Shown here: in pieces, positions 38,539 to 47,487 of the stretch
How positions within the stretch are numbered: the stretch's first letter is position 1
Layout: each line of letters begins with the position of its first letter
Assembly: GCF_038784515.1 (NCBI RefSeq)
Contig: NZ_CP152376.1
Coordinates: 5,332,001 to 5,396,000, forward strand
Length of the DNA: 64,000 nt
Source of the DNA: Rhodoferax sp. GW822-FHT02A01
Lineage (GTDB): Bacteria > Pseudomonadota > Gammaproteobacteria > Burkholderiales > Burkholderiaceae_C
Direction of reading: 5' to 3'
The notes under the pieces: generated by a model
Told to the model about the DNA's origin: nothing
What the model saw: the letters and a program-made list of their open reading frames with translations, nothing else
Databases searched by the model: none
Position numbers and translations under genes: made by a program

Positions 38539-39837
38539 TCAGTGCGTGGCGTAGCCCATGGTCTGCGGCAGCCACAGCACGATCTGCGGAAATACCGTCA
38601 TGGCCAGCAACAACAGCAGCAGCATGACCAGGAACGGCCAGCCTTCCTTCATCATCTCGCCAATCGGGATGCCGGTAAGCGCTTTGGTGACGAACAAAAG
38701 CATGCCAAATGGCGGATGGATCAGGCCAATCATCATGTTGAGCACCACCAGCACGCCAAAGTGCACCAGATCCACCCCCAGCAACTTGGCTGCTGGCAGC
38801 AGCATAGGCACAAACACTAGCAGCAGAACCGACACGTCCAGAAAACACCCCAGCACCAGGAACATGAGGTTGACCAGCAGCAAGAAGCCCAGCTGGGACA
38901 GGTGCATGCCATCCACCCAGGTCGCCATGGCTTGGGGCACGCCTTCAGACGTAAAGGCGTAGTTCAGCATGAAGGAGCCGGCCAAGATCAGCGTGATGAC
39001 GGCGCTGCCGCGGGTGGACTCCATCACCACTCCCCAGAAGGTTCGCCAGCTCAGGGCGCGGTAGATCACACCGGCCAGGATCAAGGCGTGCAGGGCTGCC
39101 ACGGCCGCCGCTTCGGTGGGCGTGAAGGCCCCGGAATAGATGCCGCCCAGCAGCACCACCGGCATGGACAGCGGCAAGGCACCGCGGTACAGAATGGCGG
39201 GCCACTCGCGCAGCGGAATCTTGTCTTCACGCGGCATGTTGCGCTTGGTGGCGATCCAGTGCACCACCAGCATCATCAGGATGGCCATCAGGGCACCGGG
39301 CACCACGCCGCCCAGGAACAGCGCGCCCACCGAGGCACCTGACACCAGCGCGTAGATCACCATCGGAATGCTGGGCGGAATGATGGGGCCCAAGGTCGCA
39401 CTGGCCACCACCACAGCACCCGCGAAGCCCGGTGAATACTCCGGCTTCTTGAGCATCTGGCGGATGGTGACCAGCCCCGGGCCGGCCGCATCGGCAATGG
39501 CACTGCCACTCATACCGGAGAAGATGACGCTGACGAGGATATCCACCTGGGCCAACCCGCCACGCATACGCCCCACCAGAATGCGGCAGAAGTCAAAGAT
39601 GCGCTCGCTCACCGTGCCCGCATTCATGATGTTGGCGGCAAACACGAATAGCGGCACCGCCAACAGCACATAGCTGTTGTAGAGGCCGTTGCCCACCTGC
39701 TCGGCCACCAGGCCCAGGTCCTGTCCCTTGACCAGCAGATAGGCCACGCCGGATGCCAGCATGGAAAAGCCAATCGGCATGCGCAGCAGCATGCCCCCCA
39801 CCAGCACCAGGCCGAGTGCAGTCAATGCGTGGTTCAT
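38539..39837 (-). CDS. dctM: TRAP transporter large permease DctM
   Basis: A 432-residue inner-membrane protein with about twelve helices. Family motifs include LLRMPIGFSMLASGVAYLL, VSVIFSGMSGSAIADAAGPG near residue 125 and PPSIPMVIYALVSGASVG near 165. DctM forms the Na+-coupled channel of tripartite ATP-independent periplasmic transporters, with DctQ and the DctP receptor. Its ATG overlaps the dctQ stop by 4 bp. The substrate, probably an organic acid, cannot be told from sequence. Confidence 0.94.
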   Translation of the reverse strand: MNHALTALGLVLVGGMLLRMPIGFSMLASGVAYLLVKGQDLGLVAEQVGNGLYNSYVLLAVPLFVFAANIMNAGTVSERIFDFCRILVGRMRGGLAQVDILVSVIFSGMSGSAIADAAGPGLVTIRQMLKKPEYSPGFAGAVVVASATLGPIIPPSIPMVIYALVSGASVGALFLGGVVPGALMAILMMLVVHWIATKRNMPREDKIPLREWPAILYRGALPLSMPVVLLGGIYSGAFTPTEAAAVAALHALILAGVIYRALSWRTFWGVVMESTRGSAVITLILAGSFMLNYAFTSEGVPQAMATWVDGMHLSQLGFLLLVNLMFLVLGCFLDVSVLLLVFVPMLLPAAKLLGVDLVHFGVLVVLNMMIGLIHPPFGMLLFVTKALTGIPIGEMMKEGWPFLVMLLLLLLAMTVFPQIVLWLPQTMGYATH

Positions 39838-40322
39838 GACAGGTGCAACTCCGTGTGCAGCCCCTGGCCGCGCAGCGCGGACACGATGGCCCAGGCGCTG
39901 CGCAGCACCAGCGCCACCATCAGGATCACAAAGGGCATGAACACCCACATGAAGCTGATGCCCAGTACCGGTGTGCTCTCGCGCCGCATGAAGTGCACAT
40001 AGTCCCAGGTGGCAGGCACGGCAGCTGCCGCCAGCCCACCCACCATCAGGTTGCCCAGGATGCGCATGACCAGGCGCGTGCGGCGCCCCGCCATGTTCCA
40101 GACCAGGTCAAACACCACATGCTCGCGCTCGGGCACCACGGTGGCGGCGGACCACAGAATGACCCACACATACAGCACCACCGCAGCCTCATCGGTCCAG
40201 GGCAGCGGCTTGTTGAAGGCAAAGCGCGCGACCACCTGGGCAATGAAGACCACAAACAACATCAGAAACAGACCGCCGCCCAGAACCCTGGCTGCGGCCT
40301 GCAGCATGCGCAGCGCTTTCAC
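39834..40322 (-). CDS. dctQ: TRAP transporter small permease DctQ
   Basis: A 162-residue protein with four hydrophobic helices and the DctQ pattern FVVFIAQVVARFAFNKPLPWTDE near residue 22, the conserved R-x-x-x-x-x-x-PWT-E. It starts with GTG overlapping the dctP stop (GTGA), and its stop overlaps the dctM start (ATGA). The tight overlaps show a dctP-dctQ-dctM operon. Confidence 0.93.
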   Translation of the reverse strand: MKALRMLQAAARVLGGGLFLMLFVVFIAQVVARFAFNKPLPWTDEAAVVLYVWVILWSAATVVPEREHVVFDLVWNMAGRRTRLVMRILGNLMVGGLAAAAVPATWDYVHFMRRESTPVLGISFMWVFMPFVILMVALVLRSAWAIVSALRGQGLHTELHLS

Positions 40323-41350
40323 TTGGTGGCGTTGATGCGCTCAAGCAGGCCCTTGGGCCAGATCTTGGCGTAATCCGAGTTCTGGTAGGCCGATTGCACG
40401 GTCTTGTGGAATGCGTCGAGATCGGGCGTGGTGACCTGCAGCCCCTCCTTCTTGAAGAAGGCCACCAGTTCCGCCTCTTCCTTCAGCCGGTTGTCGTTGT
40501 TGTAGACCGCGGCAGCCTGGGCCGCTGCCTGCACCTTCTGTCGCTGCGCGGGCGCGAGCGCTGCCAGCGCCTTGTTGGAGATGGAAATGAACAGGGCATC
40601 CACCAGATGGCTGGTCAGCACCAGCTGCTTGGTCACCTCATAGAACTTGGCCGCCTTGACCGTGGGCAAGGGATTGTCCTGGCCGTCGATGGTGCCGCTC
40701 TTGAGGCCCAGATAGACCTCGCCAAAAGCCAGCGGCGTGGGCGTGGCGCCCAGTGCCTCGCCCAGGAACAGCCATTCCTTGGAGCCCGGCATGCGCAGCT
40801 TGATGCCCTTGAGGTCGGCTGGCGTGCGCACATTGCGCACTTCGCGCAGATTGAGCTGGCGCGTGCCGTAGTAACAGGTGGACAAGGGGGTGATGTCCAT
40901 CTTGTCGGCCACCAGCTTGAACATCTCGGCGCCAATGGGGCCGTTGAAGATCTTCTGCTGCTGCGCCGGGTCGCGCACGATGTAGCCGGCAGTGAAGATG
41001 GAAAACTCCGGCACCAGCTTGGCAATGTCCTGCGCCGATACGGTGGTCAGCTCCAGGTTGCCGCGCGCCAGGGCCGCAGGCTCGGCACCCTGCTTGAACA
41101 AGGACGCGTTCAGGTTGATCTGCACATCGAATTCACCCGGCGCGCTTTTTTCCAGGGTGTCCTTGAACACAGTCCACATCTTGGCGTGCCAGTCATCGGG
41201 CACGGCGGGGGTGGAGATGCGCAGCAGAACCTTGCCGGAAGCCCGGGCGGGCAGGCCGGCGGCACCCAGGGCGCCTGCAGCGGCGGCTCCCAGCAAGGTG
41301 CGACGGTTCAGGGGAAGGACGCCAGGGGTGAAAGGCCTACCGGGGTTCAT
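40319..41350 (-). CDS. dctP: TRAP transporter solute-binding protein DctP
   Basis: A 343-residue periplasmic binding protein. The N-terminus has LNRRTLLGAAAAGALG, a twin-arginine signal peptide, ending near ARASGK. The mature part contains the DctP core, including RMPGSKEWLFLGEALGATP near residue 185, with the arginine that binds the carboxylate of the ligand, and QDNPLPTVKAAKFYEV near 225. The ATG at 41350 is favoured over an open upstream frame. First gene of dctPQM; divergent from the histidine kinase. Confidence 0.92.
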   Translation of the reverse strand: MNPGRPFTPGVLPLNRRTLLGAAAAGALGAAGLPARASGKVLLRISTPAVPDDWHAKMWTVFKDTLEKSAPGEFDVQINLNASLFKQGAEPAALARGNLELTTVSAQDIAKLVPEFSIFTAGYIVRDPAQQQKIFNGPIGAEMFKLVADKMDITPLSTCYYGTRQLNLREVRNVRTPADLKGIKLRMPGSKEWLFLGEALGATPTPLAFGEVYLGLKSGTIDGQDNPLPTVKAAKFYEVTKQLVLTSHLVDALFISISNKALAALAPAQRQKVQAAAQAAAVYNNDNRLKEEAELVAFFKKEGLQVTTPDLDAFHKTVQSAYQNSDYAKIWPKGLLERINATK

Positions 41351-41610
41351 AGTCTCTGCTCTCGTTGTTATGGGAAGTCGTCTCAAAAATGGTCCCCACA
41401 GCCAAATATTTGCGGGGTGGGGAATGTTACTGTGCAATTGGCACCACGCCGACGCGCCATTTGATCGGCAAATGGCGCCAAGCGGGCGCTGGCGCTGGTC
41501 AGCACGCCATTGCCGGTTTAGTATCAGTCATTGATAAAACCTGGATGTCATTCGCACAAAAAGAATGCCCGCAGCGATGTGCGACATCGCCCGCTGCACC
41601 AACCCACAAC

Positions 41611-42303
41611 ATGGTGACCGACGAATTCCGTTTTGCCGACCTGATGGCATCTTCCATCCACGACATGAAGAACGCCCTCAATCTTCAGGTCAGCGCCCTG
41701 GAACAGATTGCCCGCGACTGCCAGGATCGGGGAGACACGGCCACCTTCGACAAGCTCGGACAGGTCATCTACCAGACCAACCACATGAGCCTGGGGCTGA
41801 TGGAATTGCTCAGTCTGTACAAACTGGGCGACGCCAGCTATCCGCTTGACATCACCCAGCACCGCGTATCCGATGTCATCGAAGAGGCCGTGCTGCACAA
41901 CCAGTTCATGATGCACAGCAAAGGCATTGCCGTGTCGGCGGACTGCGCACCCGAGTGCTTCTGGTATCTGGACAAGGAACTGGTCAAGGGCGTGCTGCTC
42001 AATGCGCTGAACAACGCCTACCAGCACACCCGCGACGCCATCCGCATCACCGCACGCCAGCATCCGCAACATCTGGAATTGCGGGTGGAAGACAACGGCA
42101 CGGGCTACCCCGACAGCATGCTGCACAGCGGCGACGCGGGCAGTGACCAAGGGGTCAACTTCTCAACCGGCAGCACCGGATTGGGTCTGCATTTCTCCCG
42201 GCAAGTCGCCCATCTGCACAAGAACGCAGGTGCGCGCGGACAACTGCGCATTGAAAACGGGGGCACGTTGGGCGGCGGATGTTTCGTGCTGACTCTGCCA
42301 TAG
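41611..42303 (+). CDS. Soluble sensor histidine kinase (HDxKN type)
   Basis: A 230-residue kinase without any sensor or membrane segment. The DHp phosphoacceptor region is SSIHDMKNALNLQV with His17. The ATPase has the N-box VLLNALNNAYQHTRDA near residue 130, G1 RVEDNGTGYP near 155 and G2 GSTGLGLHFSRQVAH near 185. With no input domain, it is probably controlled by a partner. Starts at 41545 or further upstream (41365) are in frame but extend into sequence with no conserved features. The next gene, 25 bp later, is a response regulator with TPRs, its likely partner. Confidence 0.82.
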   Translation: MVTDEFRFADLMASSIHDMKNALNLQVSALEQIARDCQDRGDTATFDKLGQVIYQTNHMSLGLMELLSLYKLGDASYPLDITQHRVSDVIEEAVLHNQFMMHSKGIAVSADCAPECFWYLDKELVKGVLLNALNNAYQHTRDAIRITARQHPQHLELRVEDNGTGYPDSMLHSGDAGSDQGVNFSTGSTGLGLHFSRQVAHLHKNAGARGQLRIENGGTLGGGCFVLTLP

Positions 42304-42328
42304 AAGCGCCTGCGAAGATACTTGCACC

Positions 42329-43942
42329 ATGTCCCTCGCACTTCGACAAGCCAGCATACTGATCATCGATGACTTCCAGGGCATGCGTACCATGCTGCGC
42401 GAGTTCCTCTCCTCCATGGGCGTCACGGCGATTGACACCGCCAGCAACGGCCGCGACGCACTGCAACTGCTGGCGGCCAACCGCTTTGATATCGTCATCT
42501 GTGACTACAACCTGGGCGAAGGCGCCAACGGCCAGCACATCCTGGAAGAGGCCAAACTCAAGAACCATGTGGGCGTCTCCACCGTGTGGGTCATGGTGAC
42601 TGCGGAAAAAACCCCCGAGATGGTGATGGGCGCCGCCGAAATTCGTCCCGACGATTACCTGCTCAAGCCCATCAGCCAGGCCATGCTGGAAAACCGTCTG
42701 GAAAAGCTGCTGGCGCGCAAACAGTCCCTGGCACCCATCGAAGCCTCGGTCAAGGCATTGAACTACGCCGACGCCTTGGCGCAATGCGACCAGCAGCTCA
42801 AGTCCAACGCCATCAACCCACACGAAATCCTGCGCATCAAGAGCGAACTGCTATTGGCCATGGGCGACTACGCGGCGGCCACCGCCCTGTTTGAGTCGGT
42901 GCTGGTCACGCGTGAAGTGCCCTGGGCCCAGACCGGACTGGGCAAGGTGTACTTTCACGACAAGAAATACGCCCAGGCCAGGGAGATGTTCCAGAGCGTG
43001 CTGGAGCAAAACGAAGTGTTCATGGAAGCGTCAGACTGGCTGGCCAAGACCTGCATCATGCAAGGCGACCACCAGACCGCGCAAACGGTGTTGCAGGATG
43101 CGGCACGGCTCTCCCCCAACTCGCCCACGCGGCAAAAGCTGCTGGGTGACACGGCACTCAAGAACGGCGCTCTGGATGTGGCCCGCAGCGCCTTCGAGAA
43201 GACCATCCGTATCAGCGAGTTCTCTCCACACAAGTCTGCCTCGGCCTACACGCGTCTGGCCCGGGTGCTTTCTGAGCAGGGCGCACCGCAGGACGCACTC
43301 AAGACGCTGGCCCAGAGCAAGAAGGAATTCCGCTACAACACCGAAGCGGCACTGCAGACCGCCGCGGCGGAAAGCGTGATCTACCAGGACATGGGGCAGG
43401 CAGACCGGGCCCAGGCCGCCCTGCTGGAAACGGAGAAACTGATCGACAAGGCCGCAGGCAAAGTGGGCGCCGATGTGGCACTGGAAGTGGCCGACTCCCT
43501 GTTCAGGCTGGGCAAGAAAGACAAGGCCTGCAGCCTGCTCAAGGACGTGGTGCGCAACAACCACGAGAACCAGGAGCTGTCCAACAGCATTGCCGCCATC
43601 TTCGAAGAACATGGCCTAGTCGCAGAAGGTCAGGCACTGATCGCCGAATCACGTGGCGAGGTGGTGGGCATCAACAACGAAGGTGTGACGCTGGCCAAAC
43701 AGGGCGACCTGCTGGCGGGGGTCAACCGGCTGCGCACGGCGGCAGAGAAATTGCCGAACAACGAAGTCATCCTGATCAACCTGTGCGGCCTGCTCATTGC
43801 CTTGCTCAGCAAGGAAGGCCGCAACCACCAGATCGCCGGAGAAGTGCGCGAGCTGCTGGACCGGGTGCGCCAGCTCAACCCGTCCAACAAGAATTACCAC
43901 GTCTACACCGCGGCGCTCAACCGCGTCATGGGCACCAACTAG
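42329..43942 (+). CDS. Response regulator with tetratricopeptide repeats (REC-TPR)
   Basis: A 537-residue protein. The receiver domain (residues 8-125) has acidic residues D14/D15, phosphoacceptor D59 in VICDYNLGE and the conserved lysine in YLLKPIS. The rest is a long helical array of TPR-like repeats, e.g. AQTGLGKVYFHDKKYAQA near 195 and KLLGDTALKNGALDVARSA near 270, with no DNA-binding domain. It is predicted to signal by protein-protein contact. It lies 25 bp after the soluble kinase, and its 3' end converges with the caspase operon. Confidence 0.88.
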   Translation: MSLALRQASILIIDDFQGMRTMLREFLSSMGVTAIDTASNGRDALQLLAANRFDIVICDYNLGEGANGQHILEEAKLKNHVGVSTVWVMVTAEKTPEMVMGAAEIRPDDYLLKPISQAMLENRLEKLLARKQSLAPIEASVKALNYADALAQCDQQLKSNAINPHEILRIKSELLLAMGDYAAATALFESVLVTREVPWAQTGLGKVYFHDKKYAQAREMFQSVLEQNEVFMEASDWLAKTCIMQGDHQTAQTVLQDAARLSPNSPTRQKLLGDTALKNGALDVARSAFEKTIRISEFSPHKSASAYTRLARVLSEQGAPQDALKTLAQSKKEFRYNTEAALQTAAAESVIYQDMGQADRAQAALLETEKLIDKAAGKVGADVALEVADSLFRLGKKDKACSLLKDVVRNNHENQELSNSIAAIFEEHGLVAEGQALIAESRGEVVGINNEGVTLAKQGDLLAGVNRLRTAAEKLPNNEVILINLCGLLIALLSKEGRNHQIAGEVRELLDRVRQLNPSNKNYHVYTAALNRVMGTN

Positions 43943-43984
43943 CGTTTGCCAGTGCTCCGCCGCGCATTGGGGCGTCCGTGTACC

Positions 43985-45835
43985 TTATTGTTTTTCTTCG
44001 ATGGCCAGAAGGGCTGCCCCGTAGGCGTCGGAACACAACGCGCTATTGCTGCGCCGGATAGCCCCATCACAGGCGGCATTGGCCTTGGCGCTGGTAAGCA
44101 AGGCACCCAACTGGGCGCGGCCTTTGGCGTCATTGAGCGACACCATGAACGGCCCGGCCTTGGAAGCCGCCAGCGCGCTGATGTCACGCGGCGCATCCGC
44201 CACCACCACCAGCAGATTGTCCATGCCTTCAGGGCCGCCCGCCTTCACGCGCCAGTTCGGGCGCGGCAACTGCAACGTCTGCCCTGCCTCGATGCGGTTG
44301 TTCTGATCCAGGTCGTTGGGAAACAGCAGGTAGACCGACTGGTTGTCCGAGCCTGCCAGTGCCAGATAGACATAGCCCGACTTGTCCGATTGCACCGACA
44401 GGTCCAAGGCATCCTTGCCGATCTTCAGGCGGCTCTGGCCGACGCTGGCTTGCACCGCGTGCTTGGCGTCGCGCTGGGCATACATGAGCTTCAGTGCCTG
44501 CTCGCCGGTCAAGGGCGGCGCTGCAACTACGACTGGCGCCGGCTGGGCCGCAGTCGTGGCTGCCGGTGCGGTTGCCTGGGAAGGCGCGGCCAGCACCGGC
44601 GCAAGCGCAGGCTGGCTGAACCAGGCTGGAACGAACTCGGTGTTGCCGTTGAGTACCAGGTTGTGTGGCTTGAAGACCGTACTGGTGGCCATGCGCTGGT
44701 TGATCTTTTCCTGGGCGCATTGGCGTATTTCATCGATGCTGATGGAACCCGAGTTGTCCAGGTCCTTGGCATCGCGCAGCATGCAGTCGCGCATGTACTG
44801 GGTTGCCAGGCCGCCCTTGGCTTCGTCGTCGAAGCTGATCTCGTTGTCGCGCGAGGCGCTCAGGTGGATGATGTCCTGCGGCAGCATGCCCTTGGCGGTG
44901 GCCTCGACGATGAGGTTGCGCGTCTTCACATTCACAGGTCGGCCGCACTCCTCATTGGTACTGACGAACTTGCCACGCAGATTGCCTTCGTCGCCAGGCA
45001 CGCTGATGCCGCGCGTGCGCAAGGTGGACTGGGCCTGGGCCACGCCGCCAGAGTGGCAGGCGTCGTACATCACGAACAGCTTGTCGGTCTTGTTGGTGAT
45101 ACCCGAGAGCAGGCTGGCCATCTCGTGGTTGGAAATCTGGCCGCGCGTGCCGCCGTCATAGGCCAGCAGCGCCTCCACGCAACCGCCGGCAGCCGGGTCC
45201 AGATAGCGGGTGCCATGGCCCGAGTAGTGAATGAACACACGGTCGCCTTCTTGCACCCGGTCGTTGAGTTCCTGCAGCGCCTTGCGGATGCCGTCGCCGG
45301 TGGCCTGATCGTCCTGCAAGTAGCGGATGTTCTCCGCCGGAACCTGCATGCTCTGCGCCATCTGGGTGGCCGACTGGCGGTCGAACTTGACGCCGGGCAG
45401 CTCGGGGATGCCAGGGTCGGCGTAGCGGCTGATGCCGATGATGAGCGCATGGCGGTTGCTGCGCGGTGGCAGCATGCGCACGCCCAGAGTCATGGCGCTG
45501 TTGCCTGCCACTTCGCGGCCACTGGCCACCGTGCTCACGGCCGAAGCCTGTGTCTTCCAGTTGAGCGCGCTGGCACGAATCCAGCCGCTGGCTACCGCCT
45601 TGTTGCCCGGCTCCACCACCGAGACCCAGGCCCAGCCGCCCTCGGCGCTGAGCAGGCGCACGGTGGCGGCGACTGACAGGTTTTGCACCACGGCAGCATC
45701 GGCCAACTTGTCTGCGCGCAATTCCGTGGCACGGGTCAGGCCCAGCACCCCCTGCTCGGCCGCACCCGCTGCGGCGGAGCCCCCCAGAGCGAAGCTGAAA
45801 CAAGCCAAGGCAAGGCGGTTTCGTAACAAGGTCAT
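43985..45835 (-). CDS. Exported caspase-like (metacaspase-type, C14) protein with SH3-like, EF-hand and DUF4384-like segments
   Basis: A 616-residue protein with an N-terminal signal peptide (about residues 1-26). Residues 30-95 resemble a bacterial SH3-like module. The caspase domain (about 125-350) has HALIIGISRYAD, the catalytic His207 in HYSGHG and Cys260 in YDACHSGG. Residues 358-369 are a canonical EF-hand loop, DLDNSGSISIDE. After a Pro/Ala linker (405-440), residues 445-555 resemble DUF4384 (LLFPNDLDQNNRIEAGQTLQ). It is predicted to be a periplasmic, possibly Ca2+-dependent cysteine peptidase. Its ATG overlaps the CHASE2 stop by 4 bp. Substrate unknown. Confidence 0.87.
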   Translation of the reverse strand: MTLLRNRLALACFSFALGGSAAAGAAEQGVLGLTRATELRADKLADAAVVQNLSVAATVRLLSAEGGWAWVSVVEPGNKAVASGWIRASALNWKTQASAVSTVASGREVAGNSAMTLGVRMLPPRSNRHALIIGISRYADPGIPELPGVKFDRQSATQMAQSMQVPAENIRYLQDDQATGDGIRKALQELNDRVQEGDRVFIHYSGHGTRYLDPAAGGCVEALLAYDGGTRGQISNHEMASLLSGITNKTDKLFVMYDACHSGGVAQAQSTLRTRGISVPGDEGNLRGKFVSTNEECGRPVNVKTRNLIVEATAKGMLPQDIIHLSASRDNEISFDDEAKGGLATQYMRDCMLRDAKDLDNSGSISIDEIRQCAQEKINQRMATSTVFKPHNLVLNGNTEFVPAWFSQPALAPVLAAPSQATAPAATTAAQPAPVVVAAPPLTGEQALKLMYAQRDAKHAVQASVGQSRLKIGKDALDLSVQSDKSGYVYLALAGSDNQSVYLLFPNDLDQNNRIEAGQTLQLPRPNWRVKAGGPEGMDNLLVVVADAPRDISALAASKAGPFMVSLNDAKGRAQLGALLTSAKANAACDGAIRRSNSALCSDAYGAALLAIEEKQ

Positions 45836-47487
45836 GACGGGGTTCCTTCCTTTTTTACGGGTTCGAGCTTAGACCAGATTCGCTGGGCCGCCTGCGCCAG
45901 CGCTGCGCGCCCCAGCCCATCCGGCAAGGGCTGGATGGCCGCACTGGCGTAACGGGAAAAACGCCTATCCCGCTGGAGAGCGCGCTGCAATACCTGCAAA
46001 CTATGCTGCGGCCCAACGATGGCCGCATGCTGGCCCAACTCCGGCCAGCGCAACTTCTGCAACACATGCACCGACAGGTCCGGGACGATCAGGCGGCAAT
46101 CCGGCGCATGCTTTTCCAGCAGATCAATCAGGTGGTCCAACGGACCTTCCAGCCAGGGGCTGTTGCGTTGCAACGGCCACAGACCCAGGGCTCTGCCAGG
46201 CAGCGGCGAACACCAATAGTTGCGCCGCAGCCCGTTCCAGTAGCGCAGCAGTGCCATGAACAGCAACGCCAACGCGGCCGATAGCTTGAGGTCCACGAAC
46301 ACCGGCGAACCATTCAGCGACAAGTAACTGACGAACAGCAGTCCGGCCGGCAGCACCAGGGTAGGCATGGCCAAGGTGGCCAACTTTCTGTGTTGCACCC
46401 ACAGCGCGGTGCCCAGGCACAGGGCCATGGCGATCAGCGCATCCAGCCAGCGCGGCAACTCGCGCAGGTGGCGCCGGTGGAGCTCGTTGTCCAGCACGGT
46501 GGCCAGGGCATCCACGCCCGGATGGTCGGCCGCCAGGGACGTAGGGTGTACATCGTGCAAGGAAGCCGCAGCGGAGCCGATCACGATCACCTTGCCGGCG
46601 AAGTCCGGTAAGCCGGTCACGACTTTGCCGGTATCAGCGGCCTGGAATACGTCTGCAAACCCTACGCGCGGATAGGCCGAAGGCTTGCTGCGCCAGGCGA
46701 TCAGCTCACCGGCCTGCTCGTTTGCCACAGGCGCCTGGGCAAGGCGTTGTCGGTAGGCATCTGGGTCCACCGTGGCCAGGGTTGCCAGGGCAAGGGACTG
46801 GATACGGCTGTGGTCCGGCAGGGTTTCCAGTGCGCGGTTGTGGCGCAGCACGCCATCGGAATCCACATAGCCGTTGTTGTAGCCCAGGCGTGAGGCGGCA
46901 ATGGCGGGCAAGGCGGGTGGAATCACGGCCACAGTGGCACTAGGTGCCGAGGCGCTTGCCGCGGGCTCTGCGGCCCAGAGCGTTGGCAGCACTGCGCGGG
47001 AAATGGCGCTCTTTGCGTCCGCTTCCGGGGACAGTCGCACCACAGAAAAGTGGCCGTGGCTGCTGCGGGACACTGCCGCATTGAACGCCGCGTCGCCGCC
47101 GGGGCTGATGCGGTCCGCATCCGAAAACATGATGTCCCAGACGATGGCGGCAGGTTTTTGCCGCTCCAGATAGTCCAGCACCGTGGCCAGCGTGTCCCGC
47201 GGCCAGGGCCAGCGCCCGAACTCGCCAGCCATGCGCTGCAGCGAGGGCTCGTCAATGTCGATGATGAGCACACGCGGGTCGGGTGCCGCCACCAGCACAC
47301 GGGCACGCACCATGGCATCAAACGTCGCGGGCGAGATGCCCGTGGTGAACCGCAGCACGAACACGTCGAGCATGATCCAGACGCAAAAAATGCAGGCCAG
47401 TCCCCAGATCACCCGCGCGGCGGGCCAGGCACCAGCCTTTTTCTCCCAATGGCCGATGGCGCGTCGCAGCCAGGCGATCACGGTCAA
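45832..47487 (-). CDS. CHASE2-domain membrane protein without a recognised output domain
   Basis: A 551-residue protein. One helix (about residues 26-46) precedes a CHASE2 sensor domain (about 50-335) in the periplasm, with VLIIDIDEPSLQRMAGEFGRWPWPR and the family's GKVIVIGSAAASLHD. Three helices follow (about 348-365, 369-390, 398-415). CHASE2 proteins usually end in a cyclase, kinase or FecR-like module; here the 135-residue cytoplasmic tail carries none I can recognise. TTG at 47487 overlaps the OmpA stop (TTGA); a GTG at 47481 is an alternative. Probable sensor of the OmpA-CHASE2-caspase operon; its ligand is unknown. Confidence 0.85.
   Translation of the reverse strand: MTVIAWLRRAIGHWEKKAGAWPAARVIWGLACIFCVWIMLDVFVLRFTTGISPATFDAMVRARVLVAAPDPRVLIIDIDEPSLQRMAGEFGRWPWPRDTLATVLDYLERQKPAAIVWDIMFSDADRISPGGDAAFNAAVSRSSHGHFSVVRLSPEADAKSAISRAVLPTLWAAEPAASASAPSATVAVIPPALPAIAASRLGYNNGYVDSDGVLRHNRALETLPDHSRIQSLALATLATVDPDAYRQRLAQAPVANEQAGELIAWRSKPSAYPRVGFADVFQAADTGKVVTGLPDFAGKVIVIGSAAASLHDVHPTSLAADHPGVDALATVLDNELHRRHLRELPRWLDALIAMALCLGTALWVQHRKLATLAMPTLVLPAGLLFVSYLSLNGSPVFVDLKLSAALALLFMALLRYWNGLRRNYWCSPLPGRALGLWPLQRNSPWLEGPLDHLIDLLEKHAPDCRLIVPDLSVHVLQKLRWPELGQHAAIVGPQHSLQVLQRALQRDRRFSRYASAAIQPLPDGLGRAALAQAAQRIWSKLEPVKKEGTPS

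Noticed and set aside
43946..45676. A long plus-strand open frame of 576 codons opposite the caspase gene
   Set aside because: It mirrors the caspase gene's codon positions and is rich in His/Gln/Ala with no domain. Antisense frames of this kind arise from the GC-rich third position.
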